From: Heterodera schachtii
Taxonomy: Eukaryota > Nematoda > Chromadorea > Rhabditida > Heteroderidae
Length of the DNA: 64,000 nt
Direction: 5' to 3'
Assembly: GCA_023374025.1 (NCBI GenBank)
Contig: SIJG01000027.1
Span: 87,527-151,526 of the forward strand
Shown here: piece after piece, positions 31,444 to 41,523 of the stretch
Position numbering within the stretch: the first letter of the stretch is position 1
How the letters are laid out: the number at the start of each line of letters is the position of its first letter
Notes under the pieces: model-generated
The model's database searches: none
What the model saw: the letters and a program-made list of their open reading frames with translations, nothing else
What the model was told of the DNA's origin: nothing
Translations under genes and position numbers: made by a program

Positions 31444-32089
31444 GGAAATTAGGATGCTGACAATTCATATTAGAGTTGATTGGAATATGTACCAGCACCA
31501 GTTTTCATAAAATTACCTGCCCCTACCAACTCTAATTCTTACAATGGGCAATTGGTATAAAAATTAAAAAAACAAAAACAAAAAAACATTAAAAAAAATT
31601 AAAAACACTAAAAAATTTGTGGGGTATTGGCTTTTTCACCATGGGTCTATCGCCTAAAATTCATTCATAATTTGTTATTATTAAATTATTTTATATTAAT
31701 TTTGCGAAATTTATTTGATAATTATTTTTCTTTCTTCTTTCATCATTTTTTACTTTTATTTCCAAATGCCACAAAAAATGATTGTTTCTTCCTTTTTATA
31801 TTCAATTTCCATTTTATTTATTATTTTTAAAGCAATGTTTCAATTTATGAGTAAATATATTTTCGGGGATTTTTGAAGGTTTGAATGGCTTAGATTTTTA
31901 ATTAAGAATTATGACCAATAATAATTTGAAAAATATATTTTCAAAACCCAAAATTTCACGAAAACCTTGAGTTTTAAATGAAATTATGCGCTGAATGACC
32001 AATAAATTTTTTCAAATAAATTTTACATACGAAAATGTGAATACACTTTGATCAATGGATATATTAATAATTTAAAAATCAGTTAATTT
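31444..32089. repeat. Copy of the 9.9-10.15 kb segment in otherwise plain DNA
   Basis: The stretch 31,620-31,870 resembles 9,895-10,150 in the same orientation. The rest is AT-rich with no gene. Confidence 0.55.
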
Positions 32090-33473
32090 CTTCGGTTGCT
32101 AACACTAAATGTCATCAAAATGGCAGAAACGCACAGCAGTGAAGCGTGTGGTGCCACCTAAGAATTTTTAAAATTCGCCTCCCACTTTTCACAAAAGTGA
32201 AATTTTTGTAGAATTGGTAAAATATGGAATTTTCTTTTTAATTATTTTTGTAAAGTGAAAACCAGACTTATAAATCGGGAATTCCTTTCCGTTCCATTTC
32301 AACTCCGTTTTTTTACAGTTCCGTCCGGCGTGTATTAAAAGTAGTGCTGTTCGAAAGAGTTTCGGTCTCCAATTTTCAGTCTAATTCTCGATTTTCGAGA
32401 TTTGAGACCGGAGGTGAAGCTGTTTTTGGATTGCTTGTGAAGGGTGAAAAAAGGATAAATTCTTAAATTTTTTAATAAAAAATTAACAAAATTCATCGAA
32501 ATCCCCGGCGGCCCCTATCGGCACTACGGTCTCTAAAATCCTTATTTCTATATAAATGAATTGACGATAAATCGCAAGATTTGGTCTTTTTTGACAAATC
32601 TATTAACAAAGAGCAGCACACATATTTTAAAAACTTGCTCGAGCCCGAAGGTTTCCCAAGAGTAGAACTCGAGACCACAGTTTGAGGTCCTAAACTCAAA
32701 ATTGCATTTGGACGTCCAGCACCTAAATAGTATTTAATTTAAGAACATTTTTTGAAAATGATCTGACACTCGGCAGACTTATAAAAATTGTCCTAAATCC
32801 AATAGTGAAACATAAAAAAATTAAAATCTCAAAATCGAATCATTAAAAATCCAAAAACATCTTCCAACGGTACCTAAAATTTTCTCTAAATTTTAAACCA
32901 GATTTTTTTATTTTCTGAGTGCTCTCAAAATGTTGTCAAAAAGTCTTTCCACTCAACCATTTGACATTTGGTTCTATAGGCCGAGATTTGATGTGTGATG
33001 GTGCCGTTGACTGCAACAAACTTGGTGAACCAGTTCAGAGCCATTCTTTTCAGCAGAAACAAAAAAGAAATGAAATTAATTTTTAAAAATCAAAAATATT
33101 AATATTTTCTTTTTCATTTTTCCAACATTTTCTTTTCCCACCGCTTTTGCAATTTTGCATTTTTCGCGTCTTCGTTTTACCATAAATAGGAGTTACAAAT
33201 GTTCGGCAATCATTCGAATTGTCTCGCAAAAGTGCGATGTGGCGGATTACCGAATAAAATTAAATGACGAATTTTTGACAATAAAAAGAACATCTGGGGA
33301 TACACTTTAATTTTATTTGCTGTGAGTGACAATTAAACTTTCACTTCATTGACCCAATTATGACCAATTAAGGAACCGATGGACCCAAGAAAAGGCTTTT
33401 ACGACCAAAGTGAGACAAAGTGACATTGGCCATTGATGTCACTGTGAAAGAAGCAAAAATGGAGGACAAATGA
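32090..33473 (+). pseudogene. BTB-BACK-MATH relic H
   Basis: Plus-strand remnants in family order. An exon 6-like piece lies at 32,095-32,220 (ANTKCHQNG; LPLFTKVKFL then stop) and an exon 7 acceptor with its first codons at about 32,325-32,345 (TTACAG|TTCCGTCCGGCG). After about 830 bp of unrelated DNA come an exon 8/10-like piece at about 33,178-33,319 (CKCSAIIRIVSQKC-like) and a terminal exon at 33,373-33,473. The last has lost one base (AGTGAGACAAAG instead of GAGGACAAAG), which shifts the end. Not functional. The unrelated insert includes 33,010-33,150, which is duplicated at 10.3-10.4 kb, and a degenerate copy of the GC hairpin near 32,507. Confidence 0.8.
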
Positions 33474-33765
33474 TAATCAATTTGCAATTTTCGGATGAAA
33501 CCATTCTTAATGTCTTATCATTTTGCGCTGTTTTCTTTTTCATTTTGGTTTAGCAAATTTTTCATAATTTTTCCTTTTTTTTTATTTTTCTTTTTTTTAT
33601 TACTGTGCTTCAGGTGTTCCTCATTATCCTTTTGTTCAGTTTTTCTTTTTCTTCATTTGCAGCTACATCCTAATTAAAAAAAATAGTTTTTTGAGACCAA
33701 GGAAAAATAACAACATCGGCACGAGTGCCTGTTTAGTAGACATTTTTAGAGCCTGAATTTATAGC
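33474..33765. other. No gene recognised
   Basis: T-rich DNA directly downstream of relic H. Open frames here are low-complexity Phe/Leu runs. Confidence 0.4.
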
Positions 33766-34777
33766 AAGTTTGGCGCCGACGTTTTGGCGCCAAGCAAGAA
33801 TAAAAAAAAAAAACGAATAATACACACAAATCTTAAAAAAATTTTGTAAAAGAAAAAAAGAAAACATTTTTTCGCGAACTATGTATAAATAAAATTTAAC
33901 AAGGCAAAGAAAATTGTCAGAATAACGGATTCATATGATAATTACACAAATACAGCGGTAAAATCCCAAATAGGTAATCTGCGCTTTTGCTTTACGATAT
34001 TGTATTTTTTCATTTTTTTTAAATAGAGATAGGGAATTTAAGTCAGATGACTTTTTTTCTGTTGACTCGAAATGCCGTAAAATTACTTCAAAATGGAGCT
34101 TCAAATTATGCATTTTTGACTTTTTTCTTCTCTAAGGAAATTTTTGAGATTTCTTTCGTAAATTTTTAGTTGACATTTGAAGATTTTCGCGAAAATTAAA
34201 ATTTTTTTTTTTTGAAAATTAAGAAAATACTTCTATAGAGCTATTTTAAGGCTGAGCACGAATCCGACCTTCTTTTTGTCCAAATCCGAACCCCAACCCC
34301 GGATTCGAACATTTTTTCAAAAACTCAAAATTTTTTATTCTGTGCAAATATTGTGTGAATCAGCTGCATTCGACAACATTGTTGATCAGATTGTCCATTA
34401 TTACCCCGTTCATGTGTGAATCAAATCAGATTTCTTTATTTTTTCACTTTCTCACGCAATATTTGCACATAATAAAAAATTTTGGATTTTTGAAAAAAAT
34501 GTTCGAGTCCGGGTTCGGGGTCCGGAATTGGGCAAAAAGAAGTCGTATTCGTGCTCAGCGCCTTAAAATTGATTGGTTCGATATAGGTCGGAACTAATGT
34601 CAGATTCGGATTCTGCGAGCCTTAAAACCCACAAACCAAAAAAAGAGAGACGAAATGAGAATGGATAAATTTAAAGAACCCCAACTCTTTTTTAATTTTT
34701 AATTTTGTGCTTATTTACATCCCTATTTTTTGTATTTTTTATTTTTGCCTGGCGCCAAAACGTCGGCGCGCCAAAAC
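33766..34777. mobile_element. ~1-kb element with GGCGCC-rich inverted ends
   Basis: Left end TTTGGCGCCGACGTTTTGGC and right end, read inward on the other strand, TTTTGGCGCGCCGACGTTTT. These are near-matching inverted termini about 1 kb apart in AT-rich DNA. No transposase frame. A second inverted-repeat element is nested inside at about 34,248-34,565. Confidence 0.55.
34248..34565. mobile_element. Nested fold-back element
   Basis: Arms of about 75-100 bp: GCTGAGCACGAATCCGACCT at the left and the inverse of CGTATTCGTGCTCAGCGCC at the right. The inner parts (GGATTCGAACATTTTTTCAA against TTGAAAAAAATGTTCGAGTC) also pair. About 320 bp in all, no coding sequence. Confidence 0.75.
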
Positions 34778-34784
34778 GATACGG

Positions 34785-35648
34785 ACTAGGGAATGGTTTT
34801 TTTAGGCTCTAAAAACCGCCAAAATAGGTCTAAAAATTGAAAATAGGCACTAAAAAAACCTCATTTTTAGGGGGGTGTAAAATGACAAAATATATTCAAA
34901 AAGTAAAAAAAATTAAGAGAAACCAGTATTGAGATAAATAATTTTTAAAGCACAAATTCTTGTCAAATAAATAAATAAATTAAATTTTGGATATGAATTT
35001 TTGAAGTTTTTCATTTCTTAGGGGTGTATTTTTTGAAAATTTTTTTAATTCGATTCTTAGCGCTGACCCACAAAATGTCCAGGCCACGAAATGTCCACAA
35101 GAGTAAAAACCCACGAAATGTCCAGAAAAAACAAAATTAAATTTTATAAAAATCCGGAAAATAAGTTCACCAATTCCGAAAACCCTAAAATAGACAGACT
35201 TATTTTCCGGATTTTTATAAACTTTAATTTTTTGTTTTCTGGGCATTTAGTGGGATTTACTAGAGATCGGACCGGTCGGTTTTTTTTTTCGGTTTTTTTC
35301 GGTATTTTTCGGTTTTTTTCGGTTTCGGTTTTTTTCGGTTTTTGACCGAAATCGACCGACCGAAATAATCAGAAAACCGAAAAAACCGACCGACTTTTAT
35401 CAAAAATCAGTTGGCCATTTTCTTAACAAAACTCATTAAAAATTCTTAAAAATTTCCCCCGGCGGCGCCTATCGGCACCGCCGACCCCCAAAAAGCTATC
35501 TTTTCTTAAAAAAATAAGCCCAAAATCTCAAAATTTGTTATTTCTAGACAAAATCAGTTAAAAAATAGCATTAAAATTATTTTAAAAAATTTGAACCCCT
35601 TTCTTCATTGCACATGCGCAGAAAAAATATGCAAAAGAATATATAATA
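34785..35648. repeat. MITE fragment, 35.1-kb palindrome, CGGTTTTT low-complexity block, hairpin element
   Basis: The stretch 34,785-34,910 is a truncated relative of the 27.4-kb MITE. The stretch 35,109-35,250 is a fold-back with arms of about 55 bp (AAATCCGGAAAATAAG and its complement CTTATTTTCCGGATTT). The stretch 35,262-35,400 is a self-complementary CGGTTTTTTT/ACCGA block. The stretch 35,440-35,600 is part of the hairpin-bearing MITE family, with the GC hairpin at 35,461-35,482. No gene. Confidence 0.6.
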
Positions 35649-36456
35649 GTAGTTACACACTCCATTTTGTCCGGATTACGGTAGCCCCCCATACCTATGG
35701 GATGGCTGCAGGCAAACTGAGCGCCAGCCATTTGAGCGCCGCCAAGTGAGCGCGGGCCATCTGAGCGCCAAAATTTTTCAGTACTGAAGCCAAAACCTAT
35801 TGCGCGACTTTTTTCAAGTGCGCGACTTTATGCAAATTTTTTATTGATTTTTTCTTGCAACCCAAACCTATTGCAGGGGTGCGCGACTTTTTTTCTTACT
35901 GCGCGACTTTTTTTGCTGCGCGACTTTATGCAAATTATTTTATTGATTTTTTCTTGCTAACCCAAACCTATTGCAGGGGAGCGCGACTTTTCTTACTGCG
36001 CGACTTTTTTTACTGCGCGACTTTATGCAAATTTTTTAATTAATTTTAATTTAATTTTTAATTAATTTTTAAACATCTTAAAGGTCAAACATCTTAAGAC
36101 ACTGAATTTAAATTCATTTAAAATTCATCAAAAATTCCCCGCACCAAGCGGATCCGAACCCCAGAGGGGCGGTCAGACTGACGCACTAACCACTCGGCCA
36201 CATTGGCAATGGATCATAAACATTAATTTGCTCTCATAAAGGAAAAAAATGACGTCACCAGCGGGGGGAGGGGGCAGTGAGAGCGTGCGGCGAGAAGGGG
36301 GGAGGGGGTCAAATAAACAAATCAATTATGAAGGGGCGGGGCTGTTGGAACGGTGCCAAATAAACAAACCAATTTTTTCGTGCCTTGTGGTGCCGCCCTC
36401 CCTCCCGCACACTCATTATGTAATTTGACACCTTCAGACAATAAACAATTTTTGTT
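35649..36456. repeat. ~0.8-kb dispersed repeat with tRNA-like segment, copy 1
   Basis: Matches 45,555-46,211 from GTAGTTACAC to ACAATAAACAATTTTTGTT with small indels. It contains GAGCGCC-rich phrases and several TGCGCGACTTTATGCAAATT-type repeats (35,800-36,040), a tRNA-like segment, and a region rich in GGGGCGG. No long frame. Confidence 0.8.
36135..36207 (-). repeat. tRNA-like (SINE-type) segment, copy 1
   Basis: A 73-nt minus-strand segment with an exact A-box match (TGGCCGAGTGG) and, about 40 nt later, a B-box-like GGTTCGGATCC. The clover-leaf does not close well (weak acceptor and T stems), so I call it tRNA-derived rather than a tRNA gene. No anticodon assigned. Confidence 0.6.
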
Positions 36457-37399
36457 AATTGATTTTTTGTCCATTTGGTCATTTTCACTTCATTTAATTC
36501 ACTTTACGAATGGAAAAGCCAATCAATAATCCCTTACCATTTATTTGTGCCAATATTTTTCCTTCTTTGGCATTTGTTTACCCATTTACCTATTACTTTT
36601 TGCCATTTATTTATGTGCCAGATTGGCAATATTATGGCACCGTTTTTTTGTGCCATTTTGCCGCAATTTTTTTGCCATTGTTTTGCCCTCCCGCCTTTTC
36701 CCCCGTTTATTTCTTGCCAATTGTTGCACCTTTTTGTGCCAAAGTTCCTCAATAACTCATTGCCAATTTTGGCATTGTTTTGCCCCCTTTTTTCACATTT
36801 TCATTTGCCAATTGCTGCACATTTTGTTTCAAAATTCATTGCCAATTTTTGGCATTGTTTTGTCCCATTTTTTTCACCTTTTCCTGCCATTTTTAAATTT
36901 TATTTCATTCTTGGCATTCTGTTTTTTTCAAATTAAAAAAAATTAATTAAATACTTGGCGTTCTGTTTTTCCAAATTTAAAAAATAATTAAACTCTTGTT
37001 GTTCTGTTTATTCAAATAACTCTTGGCGTTCTGTTTTTTCAAATTTAAAAATTAATTAAACTCTTGGCGTTTTGTTTTTTCAAATTTAAAAATTAATTAA
37101 ACTCTTGGCGTTCTGTTTTTCAAATTTAAAAATTAATTAAACTCTTGGCGCTTTGTTGTTTCAAATTTAAAAATTAATTAAACTCTTGGCGTTCTGTTTT
37201 TCAAATTTAAAAATTAATTAAACTCTTGGCGTTCTGTTTTTTCAAATTTAAAAATTAATTAAACTTTTGGCGTTCTGTTTTTTCAAATTTAAAATTTAAA
37301 TATTATTATTTTTCAAAATTTGTTTAATTTTTATTCCTAAATTTATCTTTTTCTTCATTTTCTTCTTTTTTTCATTGATCGCAAGTACTCTGTACTGTC
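36457..37399 (+). repeat. Low-complexity GCCATTTT region and ~41-bp minisatellite
   Basis: The stretch 36,480-36,900 is T-rich with many TTGCCA phrases, giving hydrophobic shadow frames only. From 36,905 to 37,290 about nine units of roughly 41 bp repeat (ACTCTTGGCGTTCTG, then TTTTCAAATTT and AAAAATTAATTAA). Confidence 0.75.
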
Positions 37400-38190
37400 C
37401 TTTTCCCCATTGTTTTTGTTGGTTTACTCGGTACTAAACCCCTTTAGGATATTTGTTAAGCCTTTTCAAATATCCTGGGGGCCATCCTTAAACCGAGGAG
37501 TCCTGCCCCGGTACTGGGTTACTTCCCAGAGGGGTGGGCACGGGCGTTCACTGTCCACGGGGCTTATTCCGCTGGTATCCAGGGCTGCGGCAGTGACTGA
37601 CCGAAACCATGTTTCCGTCATAGCCCGCCGGGTGTCACAGCGATGTTTAAGCCCAGCCAGATAGTCGGTCTGGTGTGGATGGGGGCCCTTCTCTCGCTGG
37701 CCTTGCGGGTTAAGGTGTGCCTGTTCCTAGCAGCGGGGGTGGCGGTTCTCAGCCCTAATGTGCCCTGCCTACGGGCTGCATTGGTACAGCGAGAGAATAA
37801 CCGGGACTGGCTGGCCCGGAGGAACCGCGAGTCACTGAGCAGTGTCGAATGCGCAGCTGCTCAAACTCAACACCCCGGATTAAAATCCGCGTAGACGGAA
37901 CACATATGTGCTGTGGGCGTTGGCGCAAATGCTCTGTGAAGGGAGTAATTACCCGACACAGAGATGCCTACACCATACCTCCGCACTTTGGTATGGTAGT
38001 GCCACACACTTTGTGTTCCATGAGCGGTTCCATAATCGCTCGCTATGATAGTCATAGTTGGTGGGCATGCCCTCCAATGTGATGGCTTGGGCCGGAAGGT
38101 TAAAAACACGTGTAGGGGGTGACCTATGCGCGTTTTTGGCCATCCAAAAAATGGCCCAAAGCATCACCCAGGAGAGGGGTCATGCCCGAT
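37400..38190. other. GC-rich island of unknown nature
   Basis: About 790 bp of balanced, GC-richer, non-repetitive sequence in AT-rich DNA. Each of the six frames is interrupted, the longest being about 80-90 codons. It contains several potential hairpins (TTTTTGGCCATCC with AAAAAATGGCC; GGGGTGACC with GGTCATGCCC). No match to tRNA, 5S, SRP, SL or spliceosomal RNA features that I know. It could be a structured RNA, a fragment of a foreign or mobile element, or an untranslated part of the gene at 38.3 kb. Confidence 0.4.
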
Positions 38191-38297
38191 TTTTTTCAGA
38201 CAGCCATTTTCTTTGTCATTTTTCATGCAAATTCAATTCTTTTTTTTTTCTTAAATAAAATAAAATAATAATAATAATCAAATCAATTTTAGCATAA

Positions 38298-38570
38298 ATG
38301 AGCCAATTTTCCGACGATTCCCTCCCCCCTACGCTCGATGGACCATATTCCCCTGTTGGGGATGATGACAATTTGATGGACGAAGCACCGCCATTGGACG
38401 AGGTCATGAAACGCCTGCCAATTTCGGTTAGTTTTTGCGAAAAAGTTTTTCTAAAATTCTTTTCTAATATTGCGAGACGTTTTCAGGTTGTGCCGTCGGA
38501 AGAGAATGAGCGCAAGGCCCGCAGAGAGCCATCAAACAGAAAGCGGGAATCTATAAAAATTATCCTTTAA
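38298..38570 (+). CDS. Small two-exon gene truncated by a satellite
   Basis: Exons 38298-38426 and 38487-38570, with a GT donor (TTTCG|gttagt) and AG acceptor (TTTTCAG|GTTGTG). The 60-nt intron is itself in frame without a stop, so retention would also code. An AG (TTTTAG) six bases before the ATG could be a splice or trans-splice acceptor. The product starts MSQFSDDSLPPTLDGPYSPV, is acidic and Pro-rich, then becomes basic (NERKARREPSNRKRES). The last codons (from about 38,539) are already the first satellite monomer, so the true C-terminus is lost. Family not recognised; a nuclear role is only a guess from composition. Confidence 0.5.
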   Translation: MSQFSDDSLPPTLDGPYSPVGDDDNLMDEAPPLDEVMKRLPISVSFCEKVFLKFFSNIARRFQVVPSEENERKARREPSNRKRESIKIIL

Positions 38571-41523
38571 AATAATTTTAAAAAGATTTTGGATTTATTT
38601 AATCAGTATAGAATAAAGGTAAATCGAATTGTATACTGTAAAATTTACAGAAAGAGGGAATCTATAAAATTGTCCTCTAAAATAATTTAAAAAAGATTAT
38701 GGATTTTATTTAATCAGTATAGAATAAAATTTTACCAGGATTGTACTGTAAAATTTACAAAAGCGGGGAATCTATAAAAATTGTCCTCTAAAATAATTTA
38801 AAAAGATTTGGATTTATTTAATCAGTAAAAAGTAAATGTAAATAGAATTGTATACTGTAAAATTACAGAAAGCGGGAATCTATAAAAATTGTCTTCTAAA
38901 ATAATTTTAAAGATTTGGATTTTATTTAATCAGTATAAAAGTAAATGTAAATAGAATTGTATACTGTAAAATTTACAGAAAGCGGGAATCTGTAAAAATT
39001 GTCCTCTAAAATAATTTTAAAAAGATTTTGGATTTTATTTAATCAGTATAAATAAAGGTAAATAGAATTTATACTGTAAAATTTACAGAAAGCGGGAATC
39101 TATAAAAATTTTCCTCTAAAATAATTTAAAAAATTTTGGATTTTCATTTAATCAGTAAAAGTAAAATGTAAATCGAATTGTATACTGTAAAATTTACAGA
39201 AAGAGGGAATCTATAAAAATTGTCCTCTAAAATAATTTAAAAAAGATTATGGATTTTATTTAATCAGTACAGAATAAAATTTTACCAGAATTGTATACTG
39301 TAAAATTTACAAAAAGCGGGAATCTATAAAAATTGTCCTCTAAAATAATTTAAAAAGATTTTGGATTTTATTTAATCAGTATAGAATAAAAGGTAAATCG
39401 AATTGTATACTGTAAAATTTACAGAAAGAGGGAATCTATAAAAATTGTCCTCTAAAATAATTTTAAAAAGATTTTGGATTTTATTTAATCAGTACTAGAA
39501 TAAAATTTTACCAGAATTGTATACTGTAAAATTTACAAAAAGCGGGAATCTATAAAAATTGTCCTCTAAAATAATTTAAAAAGATTTTGGATTTTATTTA
39601 ATCAGTACTAGAATAAAATTTTACCAGAATTGTATACTGTAAAATTTACAAAAAGCGGGAATCTATAAAAATTGTCCTCTAAAATAATTTGCAAGCGAAT
39701 TTGGATTTCATTTAATCAGTAAAAAGTAAAATGTAAATAGAATTGTATACTGTAAAATTTACAGAAAGCGGGAATCTATAAAAATTGTCCTCTAAAATAA
39801 TTTTAAAAAGATTTTGGATTTTATTTAATCAGTATAGAATAAAAGGTAAATCGAATTGTATACTGTAAAATTTACAGAAAGAGGGAATCTATAAAAATTG
39901 TCCTCTAAAATAATTTAAAAAGATTTTGGATTTATTTAATCAGTACTGAATAAAATTTACCAGAATTGTATACTGTAAAATTTACAAAAAGCGGGAATCT
40001 ATAAAAATTGTCCTCTAAAATAATTTTAAAAAGATTTGGATTTATTTAATCAGTAAAAAGTAAAATGTAAATAGAATTGTATACTGTAAAATTTACAGAA
40101 AGCGGGAATCTATAAAAATTGTCCTCTAAAATAATTTAAAAAGATTTTGGATTTTATTTAATCAGTATAGAATAAAAGGTAAATAGAATTGTATACTGTA
40201 AAATTTACAGAAAGCGGGAATCTATAAAAATTGTCCTCTAAATAATTTTAAAAAGATTTTGGATTTATTTAATCAGTATTGAATAAAAGGTAATCGAATT
40301 GTATACTGTAAAATTTACAGAAAGCGGGAATCTATAAAAATTGTCCTCTAAAATAATTTAAAAAGATTTGGATTTTATTTAATCAGTAAGAATAAAATGT
40401 AATAGAATTATATACTGTAAATTTTACAAAAGCGGGAATCTATAAAAATTTTCCTCAAAATAATTTAAAAAGATTTTGGATTTCATTTAATCAGTAAAAG
40501 TAAATGTAAATAGAATTGTATACTGTAAATTTACAGAAAGCGGGAATCTATAAAAATTGTCCTCTAAAATAATTTTAAAAGATTTTGGATTTTCATTTAA
40601 TCAGTATAAAATAAAAGGTAAATAGAATTATATACTGTAAATTTTACAGAAAGCGGGAATCTATAAAAATTTTCCTCAAAATAATTTTAAAAAATTTTGG
40701 ATTTTATTTAATCAGTATAGAATAAATTTTACCAGAATTGTATACTGTAAAATTTACAGAAAGCGGGAATCTATAAAATTTTCCTCAAAATAATTTTAAA
40801 AAATTTTGGATTTTATTTAATCAGTATAGAATAAAAGGTAAATCGAATTGTATACTGTAAAATTTACAGAAAGCGGGAATCTATAAAAATTGTCCTCTAA
40901 AATAATTTTAAAAGATTTTGGATTTCATTTAATCAGTATAGAATAAAAGGTAAATCGAATTGTATACTGTAAAATTTACAGAAAGCGGGAATCTATAAAA
41001 ATTGTCCTCTAAAATAATTTTAAAAGATTTTGGATTTCATTTAATCAGTATAGAATAAAAGGTAAATAGAATTGTATACTGTAAAATTTACAAAGCGGGA
41101 ATCTATAAAAATTGTCCTCTAAAATAATTTAAAAAGATTTTGGATTTTATTTAATCAGTATAGAATAAAAGGTAAATAGAATTGTATACTGTAAAATTTA
41201 CAGAAAGCGGGAATCTATAAAAATTGTCCTCTAAAATAATTTTAAAAGATTTTGGATTTCATTTAATCAGTATAGAATAAAAGGTAAATAGAATTGTATA
41301 CTGTAAAATTTACAGAAAGCGGGAATCTATAAAAATTGTCCTCTAAAATAATTTTAAAAGATTTTGGATTTTATTTAATCAGTATAGAATAAAAGGTAAA
41401 TCGAATTGTATACTGTAAAATTTACAGAAAGCGGGAATCTATAAAAATTGTCCTCTAAAATAATTTTAAAAAGATTTTGGATTTTATTTAATCAGTATAG
41501 AATAAAATGTAAATAGAATTGTA
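38541..41523. repeat. ~110-bp satellite array, about 27 units
   Basis: Head-to-tail repeats of roughly 108-113 bp. Recognisable phrases in each unit are GAAAGCGGGAATCTATAAAA, TTGTCCTCTAAAATAATTT, GGATTTTATTTAATCAGTA and AATTGTATACTGTAAAA. Variants alternate (AGCGGGAATC/AGAGGGAATC; GGTAAATCGAATT/TTTTACCAGAATT), suggesting higher-order amplification. Each unit also contains ATACTGTAAAATTTACAG, close to a palindrome. Confidence 0.95.

Noticed and set aside
36475..36946. Overlapping plus-strand frames rich in Phe, Cys and Pro
   Set aside because: They come from the low-complexity TTGCCATTTT region. No splice signals, domain or consistent frame.
37400..38190. GC island as bacterial gene transfer
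   Set aside because: No open frame, ribosome-binding site or recognisable bacterial protein. Composition alone is not enough.
38541..41523. CRISPR-like regular array
   Set aside because: Units are directly adjacent with no unique spacers, and the context is eukaryotic. It is a satellite.
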